Assembly: GCA_934256705.1 (NCBI GenBank)
Contig: CAKQPF010000092.1
Coordinates: forward strand, 1-9,561
From: an uncultured Prevotella sp.
GTDB lineage: Bacteria > Bacteroidota > Bacteroidia > Bacteroidales > Bacteroidaceae
Direction of reading: 5' to 3'
Length of the DNA: 9,561 bases
Shown here: one piece after another, positions 1 to 6,063 of the stretch
Position numbering within the stretch: the stretch's first letter is position 1
Layout: each line of letters starts with the position of its first letter
Translations under genes and position numbers: made by a program
The notes under the pieces: generated by a model
Database searches by the model: none
Told to the model about the DNA's origin: nothing
What the model saw: the letters and a program-made list of their open reading frames with translations, nothing else

Positions 1-108
1 TTATTGAGGCATTTGGTAATAACATCGACTAAAGAACGCAATATGGAAATTGCGGAAGTTATTTTTTTAACATTACTCAATAGATAAAAATAAAAAGAAA
101 GACAACAA

Positions 109-158
109 AAAAATAGGGTTCATCACATTGCCGTGCAACGCTTTTGAACCCTATTTTT
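109..158. terminator. Bidirectional intrinsic terminator downstream of the GH5 gene
   Basis: A perfect 14-bp inverted repeat (109-122 and 145-158) encloses a 22-nt loop that has its own small stem (TTGC/GCAA). The arms hold AGGGTT/AACCCT, flanked by an A7 run on the left (107-113) and a T5 run on the right. A transcript from either side would therefore end in a GC-containing hairpin followed by U residues. On the minus strand it lies about 100 nt after the GH5 stop codon and closes that transcription unit. It could also stop plus-strand transcription entering from the left. The structure is read directly from the sequence; its activity is inferred. Confidence 0.85.
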
Positions 159-230
159 GAATTATGAGTTATTCTGTTGTCTGGTTGTTTTGTTGATTGC
201 AAGAGATCACAACTGCGTCAACGCGATTTT

Positions 231-258
231 TCACTTTTCACTTTTCACGCTTCACTCT
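231..258. repeat. Four tandem 7-bp units next to the GH5 stop codon
   Basis: The units are TCACTTT, TCACTTT, TCACGCT and TCACTCT, head to tail, ending 1 bp from the GH5 stop codon at 260-262. The first two are identical and the others differ at one or two positions. It lies in the 3' untranslated part of the GH5 transcript, before the terminator. No function is evident. Confidence 0.75.
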
Positions 259-259
259 T

Positions 260-1816
260 TTAGTTACCTTTACTTCCATTCGTGATGCCGAGCATCATGT
301 TGGAATTGGAGACCTTGACAGCAGAGCGGTCGATGATGCTCATGCCGTTACCGCTGTTGGTGTCCCATGCAAACGGGATGCAGCCGTTGGCTATGGCGTA
401 GCTGGTCACCGCCTCATACCATGAGCGGATGGAAGCATCGTGGAGAGCATCCTTGCCGATGGCGAAGCGCTGGTTGGCGCCATACTCTCCGATGATGACC
501 GGGATACCTTTGTCCACGAAAGCGGACTTGAGCTTTGCCATCAGACCGCTGACATAGTTCTCCGTGGCGTTGCTGGCGGCATTGCGGTTGGAGTCTGTGC
601 CGTAGTTGCCTTTTCCCCAGTAATACCACATCTTTCCCCAGTTGGCATCCTTGTCCATCATCGTAAACTGGTAAGGATCATAGAAATGCACCTCCATCAT
701 GAGGCGGCCAGAATGCTTGTCGGAGAGCGTGGCGATGTAGTTATGCTTCACCGTCTTGTCTATGCTGGTCTCCGGTCCCTGCACCACGAGCACGCGATAT
801 TCATTGTTTCCTCCCGTGGCACGCACGGCATCGATGAATGTCTGCTCATATTCGGCAAGGCGACTTGCCAGTTTGTCATCGGAGATATTGCTGCCATTAT
901 CCTTGTATGCGCCTCCCACTCCCGGCTCATTGAGTCCGGCGAAGATGACGTGGTCATCATAGTCCCTGAATGCCTGGGCTATCTGAGTCCATATCTTGCT
1001 GAGCTGCTGCTTCTTGAGCGCCACGTCAGCACTGGCTGTAAATCCGTCATGCTCCAGCCATCCTCCGTCCCAATGCTGATTGAGAACCACGAAGAGGTCG
1101 GCTTCCACGCAGTAGTTGACTACCTCCTTCACTCTCGCCATCCATGCCGGGTCGATGGTGCAGTCGGCGGCATCGGTGATATGTCCCATCACCCATGCGC
1201 ACGGTATGCGTATGCTCTTGAATCCCTGTGCCTTGATGAATGAGATGAGTTCCTTGGAGGTCTTGGTCTTCTGCCATGAGGTCTCTGTGGTTATCCCCAC
1301 GCTCTTCCATGAATTGGCATTGTTGCCTGCCTCCATGGTGTTGCCGAGGTTCCAGCCTGGCGACATCAGTTTTGCCACTTCCTTGGCATCATACTTGATG
1401 CTGCCGGAAGGGTCTGGCGACGGGTCGGGACTGGCGGCTTCGCCTTTCTCCTGCATCACGCTGACAGTCTTGGTCTCCTTTCCTGCGGTGACGGTGACTG
1501 TTGCCGTGCGGGCTTCCTGCGTCTTGTTTTCCTCTACAGTCACCTTGATGGGAGTGACCTTGAGAGTTGGCGTGGTCTGGCCTACGGTGACGGTGCACCA
1601 TGTCTGGTCGCTGCTGGCGGTGATGGTCTGTGCAGCTCTTGCGCTGACTGACTGCGTGCCGCCTGCCTTGGAATACTGCAAGGCTGTCGGGGTGACGGTG
1701 AATCCGGTGACGGATGGTGTATCCTCGTCGTCATCGCTTCCGCAGGAGGCAAAGAGGAGGAGGGATATGAGAATAAGGGGCAGAGCCATCAGGCTCAGGG
1801 ATGGGATTTTTTTCAT
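260..1816 (-). CDS. BACON-domain GH5 family endo-glucanase-type lipoprotein
   Basis: Secreted, lipid-anchored glycoside hydrolase of 518 aa, expected to cleave internal beta-1,4 linkages of a plant glucan such as cellulose, mixed-linkage glucan or xyloglucan. Residues 1-25 are a lipoprotein signal ending FASC with C25 as the lipidated cysteine. GSDDDED follows, an acidic stretch of the kind that directs Bacteroidetes lipoproteins to the cell surface. Residues about 35-123 are a BACON beta-sandwich domain (TWCTV, NKTQEARTATVTV, VSVMQ). A PDPSPDPS linker then leads to the GH5 barrel (about 140-510). Barrel landmarks are GWNLGNTMEA (154-163), R203 in IRIP, H248 in NQHWD, acid/base E297 in NEP, H377/Y379 in VHFYDP, nucleophile E444 in GEYG and W484 in FAWD. 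GWNLGNT and the BACON-GH5 layout resemble subfamily GH5_4, but the exact substrate cannot be read from the sequence. The gene is complete and is preceded by a SusC remnant 99 bp upstream, so it probably belonged to a polysaccharide-utilisation locus. Confidence 0.93.
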   Translation of the reverse strand: MKKIPSLSLMALPLILISLLLFASCGSDDDEDTPSVTGFTVTPTALQYSKAGGTQSVSARAAQTITASSDQTWCTVTVGQTTPTLKVTPIKVTVEENKTQEARTATVTVTAGKETKTVSVMQEKGEAASPDPSPDPSGSIKYDAKEVAKLMSPGWNLGNTMEAGNNANSWKSVGITTETSWQKTKTSKELISFIKAQGFKSIRIPCAWVMGHITDAADCTIDPAWMARVKEVVNYCVEADLFVVLNQHWDGGWLEHDGFTASADVALKKQQLSKIWTQIAQAFRDYDDHVIFAGLNEPGVGGAYKDNGSNISDDKLASRLAEYEQTFIDAVRATGGNNEYRVLVVQGPETSIDKTVKHNYIATLSDKHSGRLMMEVHFYDPYQFTMMDKDANWGKMWYYWGKGNYGTDSNRNAASNATENYVSGLMAKLKSAFVDKGIPVIIGEYGANQRFAIGKDALHDASIRSWYEAVTSYAIANGCIPFAWDTNSGNGMSIIDRSAVKVSNSNMMLGITNGSKGN

Positions 1817-1854
1817 TGTCTGTCGTTTTTTAAAAAAAATGAGGAAAAGGGAAG

Positions 1855-1886
1855 CGGGCGGTGCACGTTATATTGTGCATCGCCCG
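1855..1886. other. Hairpin between the SusC remnant and the GH5 gene
   Basis: Arms at 1855-1866 (CGGGCGGTGCAC) and 1875-1886 (GTGCATCGCCCG) pair over 12 positions with a single mismatch and an 8-nt loop. On the minus strand it follows the SusC remnant stop by about 30 nt, and an A/T tract (1831-1838) follows before the GH5 start codon. It may act as a terminator, an attenuator or an mRNA-stabilising stem within the operon. The run of U is about 16 nt from the stem, so a classic terminator is not certain. Confidence 0.6.
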
Positions 1887-1915
1887 TCGAGGGTCGGTTT
1901 CCCTTCATACGTTTA

Positions 1916-2275
1916 TCAGAACTGAGGGACAGCGAAGAGGCTGTGGATGGTGAAGCTGAGCTCCATCTTGTCGGCAAAGCCCAATCCTGCCACGCAGCCT
2001 ATTGACGAGACTACGAGCGTCTGGCCTCCTCTTGCAGAAACGGTAAAATTACCATCGATGTCGGTCAGAGAACCTATCGACGTACCTTCTACCTTTACAC
2101 TGGCTCCGATGAGAGGTTCCTGATCCGATGCAGAAACCACCTGTCCAGTGACATTCTGAGCAAAGAGGACACCTGCTCCGATTCCTGTGATTGCCTGTAT
2201 GGCGAGCATCAAGGCCACCAAGGCAACTTTTCGAAGCATTTCGCTCTGCGAGAAATTTAGAGATGTTTTTCTCAT
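1916..2275 (-). pseudogene. SusC/RagA-type TonB-dependent receptor, N-terminal remnant
   Basis: An open frame of 119 codons that begins like a SusC-type outer-membrane receptor and then stops. Residues 1-40 are a signal peptide (hydrophobic VALVALMLAIQAI, likely cleavage after LFA). Residues about 42-94 are the carboxypeptidase-regulatory-like domain found at the N-terminus of SusC proteins (VTGQVVSASDQEPLIGASV, GTSIGSLTDIDGNF, TLVVSSIG). In intact receptors the next parts are the TonB-box/plug and a beta-barrel, about 1000 aa in total; here none of this is present. Instead, from about C94 the frame continues for 25 residues with no recognisable match and ends LFAVPQF. This looks like an internal deletion or fusion that removed over 850 residues and any susD. 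The translation has no internal stop, so a short exported protein could still be made. It is the first gene of the minus-strand unit containing the GH5 gene. Confidence 0.7.
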
Positions 2276-2450
2276 AATTACTTTTAGGTTTGTGGTTAAA
2301 GATATTGTTAGATGACTTATTATCTATATTATATGCTTGTTTGGTAGTCTTGCTGTTTAAGCTATTCGCTTGTCCGTATTTGAGTTGTTTGGTTATTTAG
2401 GTCTATTGATGAAATTATATTGTATAACCTTAGTAACTGGCTTGCAGATC

Positions 2451-2477
2451 CAAATATAATACAACATGACCATCAAA
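2451..2477 (-). promoter_or_regulatory. Possible promoter for the SusC remnant-GH5 unit
   Basis: On the minus strand, TATATTTG (2458-2451) fits the Bacteroidetes -7 element TAnnTTTG, and a TTTG (2477-2474) lies upstream. The 15-nt spacing is shorter than the usual 19-21 nt, so the match is imperfect. It would give a 5' leader of about 170 nt before the remnant start codon. Confidence 0.35.
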
Positions 2478-2534
2478 AAAGAGTACAGTATTTTTTTCTA
2501 AAATCCCACAAGTAATTATTACTGAGGGAAAGAT

Positions 2535-2735
2535 TATAGGGCGGTTCTATAAATTAGCTTTGTTATATTTCGAGGCTATTTTCGAGGTCAAAGTGTAAGT
2601 GAGCGAAGGAGTTATGCGGTACATAACGACTGAACGAACTTACGATTTGAGCCGAAAAGAGACCGAAAGATAACAAAACGTCATATCCGAAATGACTTCT
2701 ACATAAACGGTGGTAATTTATAGAACCGCCCTATA
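2535..2735. mobile_element. 201-bp MITE-like element with 22-bp perfect terminal inverted repeats
   Basis: The ends (2535-2556 and 2714-2735) are perfect 22-bp inverted copies with the core GGGCGGTTCTATAAATTA. The outermost TATA on each side may include a TA target duplication. The interior carries no meaningful ORF and is itself an imperfect palindrome. TTTGTTAT (2559-2566) pairs with ATAACAAA (2670-2677), and GTTATG (2611-2616) pairs with CATAAC (2622-2627) at the tip. A side hairpin, GTCAT/ATGAC, lies at 2680-2696. The whole element could thus form one long branched stem. Short, non-coding DNA with long terminal inverted repeats suggests a non-autonomous element mobilised by a transposase encoded elsewhere; TA target choice would fit IS630 or some IS5-group elements. 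The family assignment is inference. Confidence 0.75.
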
Positions 2736-2852
2736 TATAGAGGAACAGTGAATCTATTGGATTTGTCAAATCAATAAGATTAGTGCATCTTTAGGTTGTT
2801 ATATGACAGATTTCTCTGCTTTATTATTTCGGGTTGTTAGTTTTCTGTATTG

Positions 2853-2883
2853 CAAAATTAGACAAAATAATTTAACCTGACAA
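2853..2883 (-). promoter_or_regulatory. Bacteroidetes-type promoter facing left
   Basis: On the minus strand a TTG (2883-2881, within TTTTG) is followed after exactly 20 nt by TAATTTTG (2860-2853), a full match to TAnnTTTG. Transcription would start near 2846 and run toward the MITE-like element and, more than 500 nt on, the SusC remnant. No gene begins just downstream of it, so it may be the remnant of a lost gene's promoter, drive a non-coding RNA, or be a chance match in AT-rich DNA. Confidence 0.4.
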
Positions 2884-3083
2884 AATTTTATTGACGAACA
2901 TCATGTCAATTCCCCCATGTGAAAATGAAAGGATAATCATCAGATATTTTTGTATTACAAATTGCAAAGTGAACTTTACAAAACGACTTTACAGCTCTTC
3001 TGCAATCGACTAATGGGTGCTCCCAATCACCAATTCCCCATAAACAATTCCTCATGAATAACTTTGAAATATTTGCATTGTAC

Positions 3084-3114
3084 TTGCATATGTGAGATTT
3101 CTTTCGTACCTTTG
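3084..3114 (+). promoter_or_regulatory. Promoter of the hsdMSR operon
   Basis: TTG (3084-3086, in ACTTGCATAT) is followed after 20 nt by TACCTTTG (3107-3114), a full match to the Bacteroidetes housekeeping promoter (-33 TTG, -7 TAnnTTTG). Transcription should begin near 3120, giving an hsdM leader of about 150 nt. No other strong promoter is seen between the three hsd genes, so this one probably drives the whole operon. An almost identical promoter sits at the right edge of the window. Confidence 0.85.
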
Positions 3115-3270
3115 TGACGGTGAAAGAACAAGATAAGAGAATCTTGAAGGACCAAAAAATCTTCGTAAAGCAAGTGACATGACATCTGGTAAACAAGAAT
3201 TTCGTTTGCTTTGAAGGTAAATATCCAGTAACTCTTGATAAAAACCAATGTAAACAAATCAAACTACTAT

Positions 3271-4824
3271 ATGACAGCAGAAGAACTTCGCAATGAGTTG
3301 GGCAGTCTGATATGGAAAACTGCAACCAACCTCGTACATGGTGGCAAGGTGTCGCCAGTCCAATTTATGGACTTTATGTTAGGTAGCTTGTTCTACCGAT
3401 TTATCTCCGAGGACATAATCGACTACTGCAACAAACTGATGAAGGACGCAGGTGTTCCAAACCCTGATTATGCTAATATGCCCGATGAAATGGCAGAGAA
3501 TGCCAGAGAGCAGATTATCAACGCAAAAGGTTTCTTTATATTGCCTTCGCATCTGTTTATAAATGTGGCGAACAAGGCAAAGAACAACCCAGAGCTGAAC
3601 ACTACTCTTTCCAACAATTTCCGTGCTTTCGAGGATAGTGCCATCGGAACCGCGAGCGAGGGTGATGTGAAAGGCTTGTTTGCCAACTTCAATACCAACG
3701 ACCCTGGTCTGGGAGGAACTGTGGCGGAGCGTTGTGAACTCCTGACCACTCTTTTGGAGAGCGTTCGCGACCTTGAATTTGCCAAGTATCAGGACTCTGG
3801 GCTTGATGTGTTCGGCATATGCTATGAGCACCTTATCAAGATGTACGCCCTCAATTCCGGAACCAAGGGAGGTGAATTCTATACTCCTGCCGAAGTGAGC
3901 TATCTGCTGGCAAAGATTGCCGCAAGCGGCCGCACATCGGTAAACAAGGTTTACGACCCTGCGTGTGGCAGTGGTTCGCTGCTCTTGAAATTCAAGGAAA
4001 TTCTGGGCACCAAGAATGTCATTGATGGTTTCTTTGGCCAGGAGATCAACCTCAAGACCTACAACCTCTGCCGCATGAACATGTTTCTGCACAATGTCAA
4101 CTACGACCATTTTGACATCCAGCAGGGCGACACATTGAAAAATCCACGCCACTCTGACGAAGAGCCGTTTGATGCCATTGTGTCAAATCCTCCCTACTCA
4201 ATTCCTTGGGATGGTCCTAATGACTCAACCCTGATCAACGACCCTCGCTTCTCGCCTGCTGGTGTGCTCGCCCCAGCCAGCAAGGCCGACCTTGCCTTTG
4301 CCATGCACATGCTCTCATGGCTCTCAACCGAAGGCACGGCTGCCATCATTGAGTTTCCCGGTGTGCTCTATCGTGGAGCAGCCGAGCAGAAAATCCGCCA
4401 ATATCTGGTAAGCAGCAACTATGTGGATACGGTCATTCAGCTTCCTCAGAATCTGTTCTTTGGCACATCCATCGCCACCTGCATCATCGTTCTTAAGAAG
4501 AACAAGAGCGACAACCGCGTGTGCTTCATTGATGCAAGCAACGAGTTTGTTCATGAGGGAAACAAGAACAAACTGAGCGACGAGAATATCGAGAAGATTT
4601 ATGAGACGCAGTTCAACAAGACTGAGATTGAGTATTTCAGCAAGGTTGTGACTACTGCAGATATTGAGGCAAATAAGTATAATCTTTCAGTATCAACATA
4701 CGTTGAGAAAGAAGATACATCTGTAGAGATTGACATTGACGAACTGAATGAGCGTATTGCTCGCATTGTGGCTCGTCAGAGTGTTCTTCGTAATGAGATT
4801 GATGAACTTGTAAAGACATTGTAA
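3271..4824 (+). CDS. hsdM: Type I restriction-modification DNA methyltransferase subunit HsdM
   Basis: Modification subunit that transfers a methyl group from S-adenosylmethionine to N6 of adenine in the site chosen by HsdS; two copies join one HsdS. Residues about 1-165 form the helical HsdM N-terminal domain (starts MTAEELRNELGSLIW). The class I N6-adenine methyltransferase domain follows: GEFYTPAEVSYLL (201-213), the SAM-binding DPACGSG (229-235) and the catalytic NPPY (306-309). The C-terminus (about 480-517) is helical and charged, as expected for the part that contacts HsdS. The length of 517 aa matches EcoR124I-type HsdM. The ATG at 3271 was chosen because it yields the usual HsdM N-terminus; an in-frame TTG at 3235 would only add 12 asparagine- and lysine-rich residues. 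It is followed after 3 nt by hsdS, so translation is probably coupled. Confidence 0.96.
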   Translation: MTAEELRNELGSLIWKTATNLVHGGKVSPVQFMDFMLGSLFYRFISEDIIDYCNKLMKDAGVPNPDYANMPDEMAENAREQIINAKGFFILPSHLFINVANKAKNNPELNTTLSNNFRAFEDSAIGTASEGDVKGLFANFNTNDPGLGGTVAERCELLTTLLESVRDLEFAKYQDSGLDVFGICYEHLIKMYALNSGTKGGEFYTPAEVSYLLAKIAASGRTSVNKVYDPACGSGSLLLKFKEILGTKNVIDGFFGQEINLKTYNLCRMNMFLHNVNYDHFDIQQGDTLKNPRHSDEEPFDAIVSNPPYSIPWDGPNDSTLINDPRFSPAGVLAPASKADLAFAMHMLSWLSTEGTAAIIEFPGVLYRGAAEQKIRQYLVSSNYVDTVIQLPQNLFFGTSIATCIIVLKKNKSDNRVCFIDASNEFVHEGNKNKLSDENIEKIYETQFNKTEIEYFSKVVTTADIEANKYNLSVSTYVEKEDTSVEIDIDELNERIARIVARQSVLRNEIDELVKTL

Positions 4825-4827
4825 GCT

Positions 4828-6057
4828 ATGGAGAATATTGAACAAATGATAAAAAGGCTTTGCCCTGAAGGTATAGAGTGGAAGAAAATCAATGAGATTG
4901 GTACTATATATCGTGGTGTTGCTTTCTCCAAAAAAGATTTTGTTGAAACGGGAATCCCCTGTATACACTACGGTCAGATTTATACCAAATACGGCAATTC
5001 TGCTTATAAAACCTTCACTAACGTCAGTGAACAACTGTCAAAAGGCAAAAAACTTGCAAAAAAAGGCGATTTAGTTATGGCTGTAACAAGTGAAAACATA
5101 GAAGATGTTGGCAAGTGTTTAGCATGGCTCGGTGACGAGGATATTCTTGTAAGCAATCATGCTTGTTACATCAGACACTCATTGAACCCGATGTTTCTGG
5201 CATATTATCTCCAATCGTCATACTTCTTTAAATATAAAAAGAAAATTAGTAAAGGAGTAAAAGTGATTGACCTTGATTTGAATATGTTTGGAGATATGCT
5301 TATCCCAGTCCCTCCTCTCGAAATCCAAAACCGCATAGTTGAAGTTCTCGACAAGATGACAGAGCTGGAAGCGGAGCTGGAAGCGGAGCTGGAAGCGCGA
5401 AAGCAACAATACGAGTATTATCGCAACAAGTTGCTGACCTTCGACGGTAATGGGGGGGGGATTAGACAAGTAACGTGGAAGAAAATCAGCGAGATATGTA
5501 CTAAGGTAAGCTCTGGTGGAACCCCGCAATCTTCTAATAGTAAATATTACGGTGGAACAATTCCGTGGTTGAGAACTCAAGAAGTAGATTGGACTGATAT
5601 TTATGACACGTCAGTAAAAATCACACAAGATGGTATGAATAATAGTTCTGCAAAAATAATCCCCGTAAATTGTGTAATTGTTGCAATGTATGGTGCTACC
5701 GCTGCAAAAGCATGTATCAATAAGATAGAATTAACAACAAATCAAGCATGTTGTAATCTACAAATTGATGCTAACCAAGCATTATATAAATACGTATTCT
5801 ATTGGATATGCACAAACTACGAACAATTAAAAAAGTTGGGCGAAGGTTCTCAAAGCAATCTAAACGCTAAAAAGATAAAGGACTACCCCATTCCCGTCCC
5901 TCCACTTGAAGAACAAGCCCGCATAGTATCCATTCTCGACCGCTTCGAAGCCCTCACCACCGATTTGCAGTCAGGCTTGCCAGCAGAGATTGAGGCTCGC
6001 CGTCAGCAATATGAGTATTATCGCAACAAACTATTAACATTCGAAAAGACAGCATAA
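4828..6057 (+). CDS. hsdS: Type I restriction-modification specificity subunit HsdS, with in-frame G9 tract and ELEA repeats
   Basis: Specificity subunit that reads the two halves of a bipartite DNA site and scaffolds HsdM and HsdR. Length is 409 aa with the standard two-fold layout. TRD1 is about 15-155, conserved helix region 1 about 160-205 (VPPLEIQNRIVEVLD to YEYYRNKLLTF), TRD2 about 212-352 and helix region 2 about 356-405 (VPPLEEQARIVSILD to YEYYRNKLLTF). Helix region 1 contains ELEA three times (179-190), in the place where EcoR124I has TAEL repeats. Right after it, codons 209-211 (GGG GGG GGG) form a G9 homopolymer that invites slippage, and both other frames stop within four codons. 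The two halves share a 17-bp identical stretch 600 bp apart. The TRDs are visibly richer in A+T than hsdM and hsdR, as is common where TRDs are exchanged. The frame is intact here, so the encoded protein should be full-length. Target sequence unknown. Confidence 0.96.
   Translation: MENIEQMIKRLCPEGIEWKKINEIGTIYRGVAFSKKDFVETGIPCIHYGQIYTKYGNSAYKTFTNVSEQLSKGKKLAKKGDLVMAVTSENIEDVGKCLAWLGDEDILVSNHACYIRHSLNPMFLAYYLQSSYFFKYKKKISKGVKVIDLDLNMFGDMLIPVPPLEIQNRIVEVLDKMTELEAELEAELEARKQQYEYYRNKLLTFDGNGGGIRQVTWKKISEICTKVSSGGTPQSSNSKYYGGTIPWLRTQEVDWTDIYDTSVKITQDGMNNSSAKIIPVNCVIVAMYGATAAKACINKIELTTNQACCNLQIDANQALYKYVFYWICTNYEQLKKLGEGSQSNLNAKKIKDYPIPVPPLEEQARIVSILDRFEALTTDLQSGLPAEIEARRQQYEYYRNKLLTFEKTA
5362..5397 (+). 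repeat. Three perfect 12-bp repeats in hsdS encoding ELEA
   Basis: The unit GAGCTGGAAGCG occurs three times in tandem without mismatch at 5362-5373, 5374-5385 and 5386-5397. It encodes ELEA-ELEA-ELEA at HsdS residues 179-190, in the central helix that separates the two TRDs. Loss or gain of a unit keeps the frame and changes helix length by four residues. Confidence 0.95.
5413..6029 (+). repeat. Directly repeated 17-bp core in the two HsdS helix regions
   Basis: GAGTATTATCGCAACAA occurs at 5413-5429 and again at 6013-6029, exactly 600 bp apart, within a wider 41-bp similarity (5404-5444 and 6004-6044). It encodes the same peptide (EYYRN) in both halves. As 600 is a multiple of three, recombination between copies would delete TRD2 in frame. 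The entry spans both copies and the DNA between them. Confidence 0.85.
5452..5460 (+). repeat. G9 homopolymer in hsdS (putative phase-variation tract)
   Basis: Nine consecutive G residues encode Gly209-Gly211 at the junction of the two HsdS halves. With G10 the frame reads GGG-D-stop (212 aa). With G8 it reads GGG-LDK-stop (214 aa). Both leave TRD1 plus the first helix region. Confidence 0.9.
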
Positions 6058-6063
6058 TTCGAA

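Larger units (their letters stand above)
2276..3270. other. Intergenic region between the polysaccharide-utilisation remnant and the hsd operon
   Basis: This 995-bp AT-rich stretch shows no convincing gene. It contains the MITE-like element (2535-2735), the two minus-strand promoter candidates and the hsd promoter with its leader of about 150 nt. Two short dyads may be protein sites: GATTTG-T-CAAATC (2760-2772) and ATTGAC-N9-GTCAAT (2890-2910). Open frames here, such as the 139-codon minus-strand one at 2906-3325, run through the hsd promoter and into hsdM and have an unlikely composition. No tRNA, attachment site or integrase gene is seen. Confidence 0.7.

Noticed and set aside
1..87. 28 open codons from the left edge ending TAA at 85-87, possibly the end of an upstream gene
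   Set aside because: It is too short to identify and lacks any motif; another frame ends at 28-30, so the true tail, if any, cannot be chosen.
440..1243. 267-codon plus-strand ORF antisense to the GH5 gene
   Set aside because: It is fully contained in the GH5 gene, which has clear domain and catalytic motifs; the opposite frame is open because of that gene's G+C-rich codons.
1116..1925. 269-codon plus-strand ORF antisense to GH5 and its upstream gap
   Set aside because: It overlaps the BACON and signal-peptide coding part of GH5, has no recognisable domain and is a shadow frame.
3120..3214. Leader mini-ORFs upstream of hsdM (GTG at 3120, 20 codons; ATG at 3179, 11 codons, overlapping the first stop)
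   Set aside because: The first GTG lies at the predicted transcription start, leaving no ribosome-binding leader, and neither peptide has a recognisable feature. The overlap could be chance.
3235..3270. TTG as the hsdM start, giving 12 extra residues
   Set aside because: The ATG at 3271 gives the conserved HsdM N-terminus; the extra residues (IKTNVNKSNYY) look like untranslated AT-rich leader.
2906..3325. 139-codon minus-strand ORF
   Set aside because: It runs across the strong hsd promoter and into the hsdM start, is rich in Cys and Phe, and matches no family.
5058..5064. A7 run in TRD1 of hsdS as an additional slippage site
   Set aside because: Short A runs are common in AT-rich DNA and far less slip-prone than G9; it is probably incidental.
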